This document shows, in pieces, positions 1 to 10,955 of a stretch of DNA of 64,000 nucleotides (its first letter is position 1; every line of letters begins with the position of its first letter). Below the pieces are notes generated by a model. It had not been told where the DNA came from. It worked only from the letters and a program-made list of their open reading frames with translations, and searched no databases. Origin of the DNA: Ctena decussata (Eukaryota > Mollusca > Bivalvia > Lucinida > Lucinidae); NCBI GenBank assembly GCA_963989385.1, contig OZ022500.1, positions 24,752,460-24,816,459 on the forward strand. The letters run 5' to 3'. The translations under genes and the position numbers were made by a program.

Positions 1-16
1 ATAGGGATCAAACATA

Positions 17-96
17 AACGTTTGCAGGGTCCCGAGGGTGATGTTGAACACTTTGGCCGAGGTTTTCAACATCACCTGAGGGACCTTGCAAACGTT
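17..96. repeat. Imperfect inverted repeat (hairpin)
   Basis: The arms at 17-48 and 65-96 are 32 bases each and pair at about 29 positions around a 16-base loop. Each outer end carries the motif AACGTTTGCA. No coding role is seen: the short frame running through it is a by-product. It may be a small foldback element or one end of a larger one. The stretch from 97 to 362 is AT-rich with nothing recognisable. Confidence 0.75.
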
Positions 97-401
97 AATG
101 CATTGAAAAAAAAATGTTTGATCGCTATTATTGCATTAATTCAACTACAATGCTACAAAAATAACGAAAATGTTGGCGTACTATTTTTCGGCCTCATTGC
201 CATTACCTTGCTGATTCCTACACGCATTATGCATATCTATAATAATCCTCGTTTCAGGCCATTGTCAGCTACCTTGAATTTTTGTGCAATCTTGTCTATG
301 GTCTCTGGCGGTTTGGTCACCTGTATTGCTGCTGCCCAATCTGCCTTCTGTTTTGTTTTGTTATGCCCCCGTGACGATAGTCAGGGGGCATTAAGATTTG
401 C

Positions 402-416
402 CCCTGTCTGTCTGTC

Positions 417-447
<31 letters not shown>

Positions 448-452
448 TCGTC
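402..452. repeat. TCTG/TCCG microsatellite
   Basis: An interrupted tetranucleotide run of TCTG and TCCG. It lies between the head stem-loop and the 180-bp array of element 1, the same relative position as the GTCC-type runs in the elements at 6381, 24419 and 57150. Confidence 0.9.
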
Positions 453-460
453 ACGCTTTA

Positions 461-1360
461 TGGTATAGAGTTTGTGTAATCAACTCCTCCCACAGTTTTC
501 AATGGATCTGTTTTAAACTTTGCATACATGTTGGGGACATATTGAAGATGTGCATGTGGATTTTTGTTGGACCTAAAATTAATTTTGACAGAATTACGGC
601 CTTTTGAACTTAGTCATTTTAGGCAAATTTTTGCATTGTAGGGTATAGAGTTTGTGTAATCAACTCCTACCACAGTTTTCAACGGATCTTTTTCAAACCT
701 TGCATACATGTTATGGACATATTGAAGATGTGCATGTGGATTTTTGTTGGACCTAAAATTAATTTTGACAGAATTACGGCCTTTTGAACTTAGTCATTTT
801 AGGCAAATTTTTGCATTGTAGGGTATAGAGTTTGTGTAATCAACTCCTTCCACAGTTTTCAATGGATCTTTTTCAAACCTTTCATACATGTTGTGGACAT
901 ATTGAAGATGTGCATGTGGATTTTTGTTGGACCTATAATTAATTTTGACAGAATTACGGCCTTTTGAACTTAGTCATTCTAGGCAAATTTTTGCATTGTA
1001 GGGTATAGAGTTTGTGTAATCAACTCCTCTCACAGTTTTCAACGGATCTTTTTCAAACTTTGCATACATGCTATGAATGTATTGAAAATGTGCATGTGGG
1101 TTTTTGATGGCACTAGAATTAATTTTGACAGAATTATGGCCTTTTGAACTTAGTCATTCTAGGGAAATTTTGCATTGTAGGGTATGGATTTTGTGTTATC
1201 AACTTGCTCCACAGTTTTCAATGGATCTTTTTCAAACCTTGTCTACATATGGTGGACATATTTGAAGATATGATGAGGCATATTGATAGGTCTAGAATTA
1301 ATTTTGACAGAATCACAGCCTTTTTAACTTAGTCATTTTGGGCAGTTTTTTTCATGGCAG
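461..1360. repeat. 180-bp tandem array, five units
   Basis: Units begin at the GGTATAGAG-like motif at about 461, 641, 821, 1001 and 1180. The second and third are very similar to each other, and the fourth and fifth are increasingly diverged. A frame at 398-607 and one at 1144-1332 are only this repeat translated and are not genes. Confidence 0.92.
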
Positions 1361-1519
1361 GTTACGTTTTCAATGGATTCTTTGTAGGTGCTTTATGGAT
1401 ATACATATCATGTGACAGGCGCTGCACGGGGGCATCATTAGTGTCTTACAGACACAATTTTCTAGTTTTGTAATTAAAATAAAAAAAATAACAAAAATAG
1501 ATGTTGATGCTGTTATTGG

Positions 1520-1645
1520 GGTAGCTGAATTGTGTCAATTTCTGTGTGTATGTGCTTCTTTCCCTCTTTGCTTTGAGAGCGGATTGTGGGATTTGATTGC
1601 ATTAATTCCTGACCATTGCCCATCTTTTTACTTTAGCAGCATTTC
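1520..1645 (+). repeat. Family-C interspersed repeat, 3' fragment
   Basis: It contains the family-C landmarks: a TTTGAGxGCxGGAT-like stretch, TGGGATTTGATTG and ATTAATTCCTGA. The same landmarks recur near 10.7, 10.9, 23.9, 27.2, 27.8, 52.4 and 56.3 kb, and inverted near 26.0 and 56.6 kb. There is no coding potential. This copy is a useful reference for the uninterrupted site where the element at 24419-26006 landed. Confidence 0.7.
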
Positions 1646-2095
1646 ACAAGTCATAATCGTGTTCATCAAAGTTTTCACTCTCGATGTCGTCTGCACTTTC
1701 ATTTTTACATTTCGACGTTGTGTGCCCGCTTGGTTTTGTTGTTCCCTTCTTCTAACCATTATTTGTGTTTCTAACTGTAACATTCCTAGATATCTTCATT
1801 TATATTTTTGTGGGCGTGGTCTTCCTTGAGTATTTTCGTTTGATACTAAATATACTGGCCATGCGGCTGTACATAGTACGATCTGTTGGAAATATCTGTT
1901 GTAATATGTAAGCTCTGCGGTAAATGTTTTGGCACTACAATCGCAAGACGTTTACGCCTTAATATATTCATATCTTCCCATAGGGAATCATTGCCTTATT
2001 ACATCGTACACTGTCGCTGCCAGTATTTCAGAGAAATTCTTGTATAAAAGATTTATTGATCCAAACTCGGGTAAATACCGTCTTGGGACACAAAT
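1646..2095. other. No recognisable feature
   Basis: AT-rich sequence with only short open frames. I see no repeat shared with the rest of the window. Confidence 0.6.
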
Positions 2096-2300
2096 GAGTC
2101 GCGACACGACAAAACCAACAATATGGTTGTGCGCTCAACGCTGACTCAGAGTCTTCGCTGTCCGCATTGAGGTAGCTTAGACCCTTTGCTATCTTTTAAG
2201 CACTTAACAAAGAGTCTGATCAAACTGGGTGGATGCCTATCCTGATCTGAGTCTGCGCTGGGCGCACAACGACATTGTTGGATTTGTCGTGTCGCGGCTT
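2096..2300. mobile_element. MITE-A copy, diverged
   Basis: Palindromic MITE with termini close to GAGCCGCGACACGACAAAAC and its complement. The internal arms are shortened compared with the roughly 235-bp full copies. The flanks (AAAT left, AAAA right) nearly match a 4-bp target duplication. No coding capacity. Confidence 0.85.
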
Positions 2301-2890
2301 AAAATTTATTTGTCTGTTTTCTATATCATTTTCCTAATTTTGTTTCAGAATAGCAGAGAAAAATATAATGTAAAAACCATAGATAAAAAACTAAAGGAAA
2401 AAAATATAAGCGAACAAGTATCACTCCTTCTCTCTATAACTTGCCTTTTGTGTTTCATGCCTCAATTTTTATGACTTATCGCATTGCTATTTTGCCTAAA
2501 AAATGATGTTACTCGACCAAAATTCAGATCAAAAACGGAATGGTATTTATAATCGAAACGCGCGCTTATTTAAATTAAAAGACAGTATATATTTTCTGCT
2601 TATTCTATTTTCTTTTCTGTCTTTTTATTAATGATATTCTGTTCCCACCATAGAAATCAATCAAACGAGCTAACGGCCAATTTTGAAAGGGAAAATTAAA
2701 GTAGAACAGTAAATATTCACACGTGTTTAGAGCTTGTTTTTATTTTATTTTATTTTTGTCATCGCCATATATGCTATACATTTTCCCCTACAACCTGTAA
2801 TTTTCCAGCGAGAGCGGGGGGATATAGTTGTGTGGTTGCCCGCAGCTGCATCTTAAGTAACCAATAAACACGACTTCATATAACTTAAAT
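2301..2890. other. No recognisable feature
   Basis: Low-complexity AT-rich sequence, including an ATTTT-rich tract near 2740-2760. No gene or shared repeat seen. Confidence 0.6.
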
Positions 2891-3125
2891 GAGCCGCGAC
2901 ACGACAAAACCAACAATGTGGTTGTGCGCCCAGCGCAGACTCAGATCAGCCTGGGCATCCGCCCAGTCTGATCAGAGTCTTCGCATTCCGCATGAAGGTA
3001 ACTTAGACCCTTAGCTACCCTTTGAGCACTTAACGAAGTGTCTGATCAACTTGGCGGAAACCTAGATTGATCTGAGTCTGCGCAGTGCGCACGACCACAT
3101 TGTTGGTTTTGTCGTGTCGCGGCTC
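2891..3125. mobile_element. MITE-A copy, full length, TSD AAAT
   Basis: A full-length 235-bp palindromic MITE. Its roughly 25-bp terminal inverted repeats read GAGCCGCGACACGACAAAAC inward. The internal arms (CAGCGCAGACTCAGATCAGC and related) also fold back on each other. AAAT lies directly on both sides (2887-2890 and 3126-3129), giving a perfect 4-bp target-site duplication. There is no reading frame for a transposase, so it would be mobilised in trans. Confidence 0.93.
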
Positions 3126-3137
3126 AAATATATGATT

Positions 3138-3236
3138 GAGCGACAAAACCAACAAAGTGACATGTGGATGCCAAGGCTGATCCAGATCTTCGCTTGGCGC
3201 ACTTGCCGTTTTGTTGGTTTTGTTTTGTTGTGGCTC
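3138..3236. mobile_element. MITE-A copy, internally deleted
   Basis: About 100 bp with recognisable MITE-A ends (CGACAAAACCAACAAAGTG at left, TTTTGTTGGTTTTG and GGCTC at right). Most of the internal foldback is missing. It lies 12 bp from the full copy at 2891-3125. Confidence 0.8.
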
Positions 3237-3676
3237 ATATCACTAAAAGCGCTGATTCACGCGCAAGTTTTATCCAAATCGCCATAGTAATACAAGTGTG
3301 GTTGCATTTGAATAGATTTAAAATGCACAAAGTCATAATTCAGTAACCAGTGACCAAAAGGTCCAAGCTAAACCAAAACTTTTAACGGATCAAATTGAAA
3401 TGCGACCCAATGGTTCCTTGAATCCTAACTAAGAATGAATACGTACAACATATACTTTGAATACGTACAGCATATACTCTTTTGTCTATCAGCAGAGATA
3501 TGGGCATTTTGCTGTTGAGATATGAAGAAATGTGTCCTTTAACATTCTAAGTGTGATGATAAAAAGACAAAATATACATATCTTGGCTTTCAGCACATTT
3601 TATCTTTTCATGGCATCATTATATATAGAAACTTTGTCAGTGTGAAAAATGTAAAATGTGATACAAGCCAGGCTGA
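3237..3676. other. No recognisable feature
   Basis: AT-rich unique-looking sequence. A short direct repeat (GAATACGTACAACATATACT at about 3437 and a close copy at about 3459) is the only local structure. Confidence 0.6.
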
Positions 3677-4454
3677 TATAAACACCTCGCCAAAATTTTA
3701 GCATTTTTAGCTCTATAGAACTTTTGTTACTAATTCTGCAGAAAATTTGTAAACTATTTAACGACTAATTAATTTATAGATTTGGAAAGATGGAATATTT
3801 AAGCATATGCCTGTTGACATTTTTATTCCACTTTATCAGATTGAAATATTTTGGCGGACTGACTTTTTCGCGTAAAGTAATATTTCCTTTTTTATTTTTT
3901 TATTTTATTTTTATGCATATTAAACGTCGTGCTGGGAAAAATGTCACAAGTAAGACAGGAGACCACGGAACAAGTACGATACACGTAAGTTTTGAAGGGC
4001 CAGTATCAAAGACCGACAATTTTCAGTAGGGCAAAATAAGAGTTCATAGGAAAATTGATTTGTTAATGATTATAAAGGCAAGTATTCACAAGAGTTTCAT
4101 TCATGTCTTGTTTAGGAATGACTGGTCCACAATCCATGTAGCAAATTATGATTAAACATGTCGTCTACAGACAATGGCAGTTTGGTGTGTGAAATAATAC
4201 ATTTAGAGATGGTTTTGGACAAGTTTTAAAAAGTGTCAAAATTTGTAATTTTAATACAGTAATATTATCTTTTGTTGTAGTGTATCCAAACAGCTCCAGG
4301 TTTTCAAAAATCCAATGTCTCGGTGTTTTCATTGGACATTACTGCTTCGTATAGGATCAATTACCACACAATTTCCACTAATCAGAAGCCCCTAATCAGT
4401 TATTTCTGCTGCTTATTCCACAAATAATTATGCTAAAATTTGGCGAGGTTTATA
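3677..4454. mobile_element. TIR element flanked by TA, about 778 bp
   Basis: Inverted ends at 3677-3704 and 4430-4454 share TAAACACCTCGCC and AAATTTTAGCAT. A TA dinucleotide abuts each side, as in Tc1/mariner-type insertions. The 79-codon frame inside (3790-4029) has no transposase motif. This is probably a non-autonomous, fairly old copy. Confidence 0.6.
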
Positions 4455-5044
4455 TTTTGAAAACTCCGAAGGCGACAAAATTCGGCATTGGTGGGTACAG
4501 TATAAATTCAACGAATTTGTTTGCTACGTAAAATGACGTTTTATCTCCAATATTCTGGGCATTCACATTGGTTATTTGGTCTGAAGTACCATATTACTTC
4601 CAGAACAGTTGCAGTTACAAGTTAAAATTGATTAAGGCGCAATTAGCTAATTCGATCAGGTAAAAACTTAAGCTTTATTGATATTTTGCCAACTTATTTA
4701 TAGTTGATAGCGTTTTAACAGTTGTGAAATTATTCCCTCTTGACATGAGGTGAAATAAACTGTGGTTACTTGTTGCTGTGCAGATACTACAGTAACTTAC
4801 ATGTTTGAAGACTTTACCGTGGATCAAACAGGTTTAACCAATTCACTTGTAATTAATAAGCACTGCATTGTATCAATAGAAATATCTGCTACAAAGTCTT
4901 TTCTTGGCAATATGCTTATCATTGATGCCGAACCTAGACCAACCTATGCACATATGCTGTGTGATGAGAATTTGAATTATGCAAAGAACATTTCTTGCAT
5001 AGGTCTTTTGTTAGCACCACAAATGGACTTACTTAGGGGACCTC
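4455..5044. other. No supported gene; unassigned open frame at 4762-5127
   Basis: The longest frame here is 121 codons at 4762-5127. Its last third runs into the family-C repeat that starts near 5045, and I recognise no domain, signal peptide or membrane segment. A real exon cannot be excluded, but nothing supports one. Confidence 0.5.
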
Positions 5045-5425
5045 CATACGAACGGAACTACCAACTAATTGTGTGCACCACGGCGGAGGGTAAGGGTGAA
5101 GGTTTGGGCCCAGTAAAACCGGTTTAAACCCCCCAGTAGTTATTACTGACCGTCCCAAGGCGGTACTACTTTCGTTGCGGTTGTATTTACTTTATGTTCG
5201 GTGCTGTTTGATTTATTGTGTTCTCATTTTAATCCTTCTATAATAAAATAGAAAATAGGTAAAAATAGTTGTTAAATGTTTTTCGTATAATTTGCTTAGT
5301 CTGTTGTAACCCTTATGTTGGTCTAAATTATTTAGTTCAATAAAGATAGCCGAGTGTCAATCTTTCCCTTTGATGTTGGGGATAAGGTTTGGGATCTGAT
5401 TCAGTCAGTTCCTGAAGTGTAGTTA
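5045..5425 (+). repeat. Family-C interspersed repeat (subfamily with 32.4 kb copy)
   Basis: It contains the diagnostic core TTATTACTGACCGTCCCAAG followed by GCGGTAC, and closes with GTTTGGGATCTGATTCAGTC and CAGTTCCTGAAG. It is much closer to the copy at 32365-32670 than to the other family-C copies: both share TTATGTTCGGTGCTGTTT and AGTTCAATAAAGATAGC. Relative to that copy it carries extra sequence near 5245-5315 and lacks the GAGCTGCTGACTCGG segment. Confidence 0.8.
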
Positions 5426-6380
5426 CTCTTTAAATGTACTTAACTTAGTTATTGTGTAGAGGTTTTGCCATCATGATTGACCCGATACGTCTGACACATG
5501 CTGAACTTACCCTAGCATCACAATGTATTACAATGTTACAACGCATGTATGAGAGACGTTTCTGACAACAATGACGAGTTAAAGGAAGAATAGTTTAGTA
5601 TGTATCATTTACCCTCTTAAAATAGGTTTGAATGATGCATTAAGATTCATCTTTGACAAACTGGAAAGTGTATTGGACATGGATTCTGAAAAGAGTCAGT
5701 AAGGATTAATTTCCATAAAGTTCAAAGATAAATGAAATGGCAAATCTGATGCCAATTGTTTGAACGTTAAAAACAATTTACTTGGAATGATTTATACAAT
5801 GTACATCAGTAACATGTCATCGGTTTCTATAAAAATTCTTTAAATTGAAACTTATAGGTACAGTAATTATCCTGAAATAGAACATTTGATTTTACAATGC
5901 AGCAATGAGGTAATAGATACAGATGGAATGACTAACAAGTGTGTAGGTGTAGGCCCTGATCGGACAGCTACTGGGACCGCACTATTTGCTCCAGTCTTAG
6001 TTTTAGAATAATTTAGAAAATACACCAGATATACATCAAATAGAAAAAAGGTTACTTTAAATTAGTACTGACTCCAATAATAGAGAATCAGAATCAACAC
6101 TGAAACACTGACCAACTGGGTTGGTGATATCCTCGGAGACAAATTGCCCACCAGCAGTGACACATGTATCGGTTCCATCGGCGACAGCCGTGCGTTTCTG
6201 TATTTAATTTCTCCAGTGTCGCCTAAAGCCCAAAAGATTCCAAGAAAAGAGATGACATATAAGCCGTGATAAGGATGGAATGTAAATTATATCTTTTTTC
6301 TTTTTCTTTTGTTTACAGTAAACAGTTGTTAGTGTATTTATCAGTACTGTTTGGTTAAAACTCATATCCTCGCATACAGC
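5426..6380. other. No recognisable feature
   Basis: AT-rich sequence without shared repeats or credible open frames. Confidence 0.6.
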
Positions 6381-6655
6381 ATTTTTAGCTCACCTGAGCC
6401 GAAGGCTCACAAGGTGAGCTTATAGTATAGGCTTGGTCCGTCGTCTCACAAGGTGAGCTTATAGTATAGGCTTGGTTCGTCGTCCGGCGTCCGTCGTCCG
6501 TCGTACGTCCACACTTTTAAACATTAATATCTGCTAAAGTAGCTGGCCAATCTTGATCAAATTTTATATGTAGCATTGTTGGGGAGGCGGATTCATTGCA
6601 TATAGTTTTGAGACAGATTGGTTTAAAACTCTGGTTACCATGGCAACAAATATGT

Positions 6656-7500
6656 CCCATAGACTTATAATGGAGAAAATGTTGTCCTAGCTTCTTCATT
6701 TTTGATCGCAGCTTCTTGTAACATGCAGGTATCCAGGACAACCAAAACATCTCGGACCATTCGAATTTGGGCCAGGTTGGATTTTTCTTTTCAGAGTTAC
6801 TTGCCCTTGAGGGATAAAAAAATTTCCCATAGACTTATAATGGGGAAAATGTTGTCCGGGCCCTAGCTTCATCATTTTTGATCGCAACTTCTTGTAACTT
6901 GCAGGTATCCAGAACAGCCAAAACATCTCGGACCAGTTCGAATTTGGGCTAGGTTGGATCATTCTTCTGAGAGTTACTTGCCCTTGAGTGATGAAATATT
7001 TTCCCATAGACTTATAATGGGGAAATGTCGTCCGGGCCCTAGCTTCTTCATTGTTGATCGCAATTTATTGTAACAGGTATCCAGGACAGCCAAAACATCT
7101 CGGACCAGTTCGAATTTAAGCCAGGTTGGATCATTCTTTTCAGAGTTACTTGCCCTTGAGCGATAAAATATTTTCTCATAGACTTATAATGGGGAAATGT
7201 TGTCCGGGCCCTAGGTTCTTCATTGTTGATCGCAACTTATTGTAACTTGCAGGTATCCAGGACAGTCAAAACAGCTTGGACCACTTTGAATTTGGGCCAG
7301 GTTGGATTATTCTTCTCAGAGTTACTTGCCCTTGAACGATAAAATATTTTCCCATAGACTTAAATGGGGAAAATGTTGTCCGGGCTATAGCTCCTTCATT
7401 TTGATCGCAGCTCCGAGAAACTTGCAGGAATCCAGGATGGCCAGAACATCTCGGACCTTTTCGAATGTGGGCCAGGTTGGATTATCGCCTCGTACAATGA
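6656..7500. repeat. Tandem array, about 175-bp units, five copies
   Basis: Units are anchored on CCCATAGACTTATAATGG-like motifs at about 6656, 6827, 7002, 7178 and 7351. Each also carries CAGGTATCCAGGACAGCC and GGGCCAGGTTGGAT. One isolated unit recurs at about 9072-9215 inside element 2b. The minus-strand frames here (6517-6750, 6696-7007) are repeat translations. Confidence 0.92.
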
Positions 7501-7559
7501 AGTTATGGAGGGGATATAGGGTCTGTCCCGTACATAGGTATATATGTATGTTCGTATGT

Positions 7560-8847
7560 TCACCTTTTGTCATCGTTCTAGCTACTTCATTTATTAACCA
7601 ATTTGATGTAAGTTCACACAAGTATTGGGTATGACATGACCTCGAACGAGTTTGCATTTCAGCATGATGGAGTCAAGGTCATATCAAAGTGGCTATTTTT
7701 AGAAAAACTTTGTCATCACCCAAGCGCCTTCATTTGTGGACTGATTTCGATTTAGCTTTACACAAGTGATAAGTATAGCAATATCTTGGATAATTTCGCG
7801 TTTCAGCATTCTGGCGTCAAGGTCAAGGTCACAGTGGCTAATTTATGAAAAACTTTGTCATGGCTCTAGTGCCTTGATTTACGAACCAAATTCAGTTTAA
7901 TTCCACACAAGTGATTAGTATGACAATATCTTGGACAAGTTTGCGTTTCAGCGTTCTGAGGTCAAGTTCAAGGTCACAGTGGGTATTTTTAGAAAAAACT
8001 TTGTCATTGCTCTAGCACCTTCATTTATGGACCGATTTTGATTAAAACTTCACACAAGTGTTTAGCATGACAATATCTTGTATAAGTTTGCATTTCAGCA
8101 TCCTAAGATCAATGTCAAGGTCACAGTGGCTATTTTTAGAAAAAACTTTGTCATCATTCTAGTGCCTTTATTTATGGAATGAGTTTGTTTGTACTTCACA
8201 CAGGTGATACGTATGACAAAAGCTTGGACAAGATCATGTTTCAGGATTCTGAGGTCAAGGTCAAGGTCACAGTGGCTATTTTTAGAAAAACTTTGTCATT
8301 GCTCTAGCACCTTCATTTTCTGGATCGAATTCAATTTGATATCACACAAATGATTAGTATGACAGTATCTTGGACAAATTCGCATTTCAGCATTCTTGGG
8401 TCAAGATCAAGGTTACATTGGCTATTGTTAGAAAAACTTTTTCATCCCTCTAGTGCCTTCATTTATGGACCGATTATGATTTAAACTTCACACAAATGTT
8501 TTGCATGTCAATATCTTGAACAAGCTTGCGTTCTAAGGTCAAAGTCAAGGTCACAGTGGCTGTTTATAGAAAAAAAACTTTGTTATTGCTCTAGCGCTTT
8601 CATTTATGGACCAATTTTGATTTAACTTCACACAAGTGATAAGTATGGCAATATCTTTGAAAAGTTTGCGTTTCATCATCTGGGGTCACGGTCAAGGTCA
8701 CAGTGGCTGTTTTTAGAAAAACTTTGTCATCGCTTTAGCGCCTTCATTTATGGACCGATTTTCATTTAACTTCACACAAATGTTTAGTTTGACAATATCT
8801 TGAACAAGTTTGCATTTCAGCATTTTAAGGTCAAGGTCACAGTTGCT
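7560..8847. repeat. Tandem array, about 145-bp units, nine copies
   Basis: Each unit contains ACTTTGTCAT, CTTCATTTATGGACC, a TTCACACAAGTG-type motif, GACAATATCTTGGACAAG and a closing GGTCAAGGTCACAGTGGC block. The repeated AGGTCA hexamers in that block resemble nuclear-receptor half-sites (see findings). Units are diverged from one another by roughly 10-20 percent by eye. Confidence 0.92.
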
Positions 8848-9351
8848 ATTTTTAGCTCACCGGAGCCAAAGGTTCACAAGGTCAGCTTTTAGTATAGGCT
8901 TGGTCTGTTGTCCGTCGTATGAAGTACGTCCACACTTTTAAGCATTAATATTTGCTTAACTAGCTGGCCATTCTTGATCAAATTTTATATGAAGCAGTGT
9001 TGGGGAGGGGTTAATTTCGTATAGTTTTGGGACAAATTGGTTTAAAACTGGTTACAATGGCAACAAAAAGGTCCCATAGACTTATAATGGGGAAAATGTT
9101 GTCCGGGCCATAGCACCTTTAGGTTTGACCGCAAATTCTTCAGACTTGCAGGTATCCAGGGCAGCTATAAAGTATCGTACCAGTTCGAATTTGGGCCAGG
9201 TTGGATGGTTCTTGTCTTTTTCATTTTCCAACCTGAGGGTCAAAAGTATGATACCACCACCTATGTGTTCAATTCGCCTTAGAGTAGCTTACCCTAGAGT
9301 ACTGAGGCTGAATGGACTCAGTTGAGCTACAGGACCAATGGTCCTCTTGTT
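8848..9351 (+). mobile_element. Hairpin-headed element 2b, short complete copy
   Basis: It starts with the same ATTTTTAGCTCACC head and stem-loop (8853-8886) as element 2a. It has one 175-bp-type unit, no array, and the tail GAGCTAC plus the palindrome AGGACCAATGGTCCT (9331-9345). It joins element 2a at GCTATTTTTAG, a sequence also present in every 145-bp unit. Just beyond the tail, CTAA followed by T occurs at 9355-9359. The related element at 57150 does not share that, so the exact terminus is uncertain. Confidence 0.72.
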
Positions 9352-10104
9352 CTTCTAATTCATAACAAAAAAGGTTGTATTATTACTTCGAAATAGCTGT
9401 AAATAATGATTTGAATCTTTCTTTTTTGATGTTCCATCCAGTGTACTAGTGCATAAATTCGCACCGTATATATTTTCACCACACACGTACACGCTGTAAC
9501 AGAGCATGCTTGGAATTTGTTCAAAATGCATTAATTCTTTTCTAGAGCTATGCGCAACTAAACAATAGCTGATACGAATAGATGCTGTTTATCTGCACTG
9601 TACCTGTAATGATAAATCGATTATGGTTGGCTTTTAACAGGATTAACGGTTGTGTTTTCCATAATGTCAGTACCAGGTGTGAAACATTTCTTGTCAGAAA
9701 CAGTTTTCAAAACAATGCGATGATAAGATAATCGGAAGTTATTAATCGTTCCAAATATCAATTATGTTTGGTTGTGGAAAAAACAAGGGATAGCGCTAAT
9801 AGAACTGATTCAACAGATAATATCAATTACACAATAACCACACCCAAGAAACTGACTTAGCATGTTTGAAAACTATCTGCAAAATATATATGCGAAATAA
9901 TATATAAGGACAAAATACTTGAATTTTTGGTAGAAATTGTATATCTTTGAATGATTTTTGGCTAAATGACCAGATCGAGAAAAAAATAACGAAAAATAAG
10001 TTTGTATACGAGGTGCTGATATTAAAACATATACACGAAGGTACCTAGGAGATGCCTCGATCAGAAAGCGCAATACTAATTAGAGACAGACAAAACTGAT
10101 AAAA
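9352..10104. other. Mostly featureless; short dispersed similarity at 9705-9830
   Basis: The stretch 9705-9830 resembles 18205-18330: both have AAGATAATCGGA, a following TTCCA-like block and a GGATAG motif about 70 bases on. Otherwise nothing recognisable. Confidence 0.45.
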
Positions 10105-10170
10105 AGTATATTGGTACTCCTTCAGGGGAAACAACTTTACCATTTTCAGTTTTGCCTCCCTAATAGATTG
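10105..10170 (+). repeat. Family-G interspersed repeat fragment
   Basis: It contains TTCAGGGGAAACAACTTTAC, CATTTTCAG and TTTTGCCTCCC. These landmarks recur at 19180, 20575, 21700/22306, 22970 and 40495. Confidence 0.65.
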
Positions 10171-10194
10171 GGGTTAAATGAAATAATTGGTTTG

Positions 10195-10955
10195 TCTGTT
10201 GCTTGGTCCACCGGGGCTCAACTGGTGACCTTCTTTTGCTTCAGATTTCCAGTGGGATTGTTTGGCAGGACAGGTATCTCCACCTGTCAGACGGCCCGTT
10301 GTATCTGTTGAGTCCTTGTCTTTGCTTCTTCATGGTGTTGAAATTTGATTTATGTGTTTACCGTGATGATTCATTGACGAGTTAGAGGGTTATCATGCGA
10401 ACCGAACAACCAACTAAATGTTTTGTACCACTTCAGAAACTGAGGGTGAGGTTGGGCCTGTAAAATCGATTTAAGCCCCCCAGTAATTCATTACTGACCG
10501 TTCCAAGGCGGTAGTTCTGTTGTGGTTCTCTGTTGCCTGTTTTTGTTGTCAGACTTTCTGTGATGTTTTACCTTATGTATGTTCTCATTATTTTTGGTTC
10601 GGTTTGGGTTGCTGAGTGGCCACCTTTTGGGAACAAGCTGCTCACTCGGTTGGCCATATGTTCTCTGTATCTTGATTATTTGTAATCTTAGTTGTTTCCA
10701 ACTATGGTTTGAGGGCTGGATTTGGATTTTGATTGTTTCAGTTCCTGGTCTTTGCATACTTTTTACTTTTATTATTTTTGGTTCGGTTTGGGTTGCTGAG
10801 TGGCCACCTTTTGGGAACAAGCTGCTCACTCGGTTGGCCATATGTTCTCTGTATCTTGATTATTTGTAATCTTAGTTGTTTCCAACTACGGTTTGAGGGC
10901 TGGATTTGGATTTTGATTGTTTCAGTTCCTGGTCTTTGCATACTTTTTACTTTTT
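10195..10955 (+). repeat. Family-C repeat, near-complete, internally duplicated
   Basis: This is the longest family-C copy. It opens with GGGCTCAACTGGTGACC, passes through CCCCCCAGTAATTCATTACT and the GACCGTTCCAAGGCGG core, and ends in the GTTTGAGGGCTGGATTTGG and CAGTTCCTGGTCTTTG blocks. Positions 10587-10770 and 10771-10954 are a direct 184-bp duplication differing visibly at about one base. From about 10330 onward it is almost identical to 26775-27215, which has only one unit. Several mutually antisense short frames here (10491-11056) are repeat translations. Confidence 0.88.
10587..10954. repeat. 184-bp tandem duplication inside family C
   Basis: Two head-to-tail units, each starting ATTATTTTTGGTTCGGTTTG. 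I see one clear difference (ACTATGG versus ACTACGG), so the duplication is recent. Confidence 0.93.

Larger units (their letters stand above)
363..1465 (+). mobile_element. Helitron-like non-autonomous element 1 with 180-bp minisatellite
   Basis: It begins with a stem-loop (ATGCCCCC at 363-370 pairs with GGGGGCAT at 384-391). A TCTG/TCCG microsatellite (about 402-452) and five units of about 180 bp (from 461) follow. An inverted copy of the head, CACGGGGGCAT, lies at 1425-1435. The far end has a 6-bp-stem hairpin (GTGTCT/AGACAC, 1441-1455), a short spacer, then CTAG (1462-1465) followed by T. Hairpin plus CTRR before T is the known 3' signature of Helitrons. The exact 5' end is uncertain because no clear A|TC boundary was found. 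No transposase or helicase frame is present, so it would be non-autonomous. Bivalve 'pearl'-type elements have a similar layout. Confidence 0.7.
6381..8847 (+). mobile_element. Hairpin-headed element 2a with two minisatellites, tail missing
   Basis: The head ATTTTTAGCTCACC starts a stem-loop at 6387-6420, where AGCTCACC pairs with GGTGAGCT and GAGCC with GGCTC. A roughly 39-bp local duplication and a CCGTCGTCCG-type run (about 6477-6510) follow. Then come two different arrays, with units of about 175 bp (6656-7500) and about 145 bp (7560-8847). The expected tail (palindrome AGGACCAATGGTCCT) is absent. Instead the last 145-bp unit runs straight into another head at 8848. The element on the minus strand at 57150-61462 has the same head and tail with a different array. 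No protein is encoded. Confidence 0.75.

Noticed and set aside
4762..5127. 121-codon open frame on the plus strand
   Set aside because: No domain, signal or membrane pattern recognised, and its C-terminal third is translated family-C repeat. A single short frame in AT-rich DNA is weak evidence.
9355..9359. CTAA|T after the tail hairpin of element 2b as a Helitron CTRR terminus
   Set aside because: The related element 4 lacks it at the same position, so the shared tail seems to stop earlier, near CTCTTGTT.
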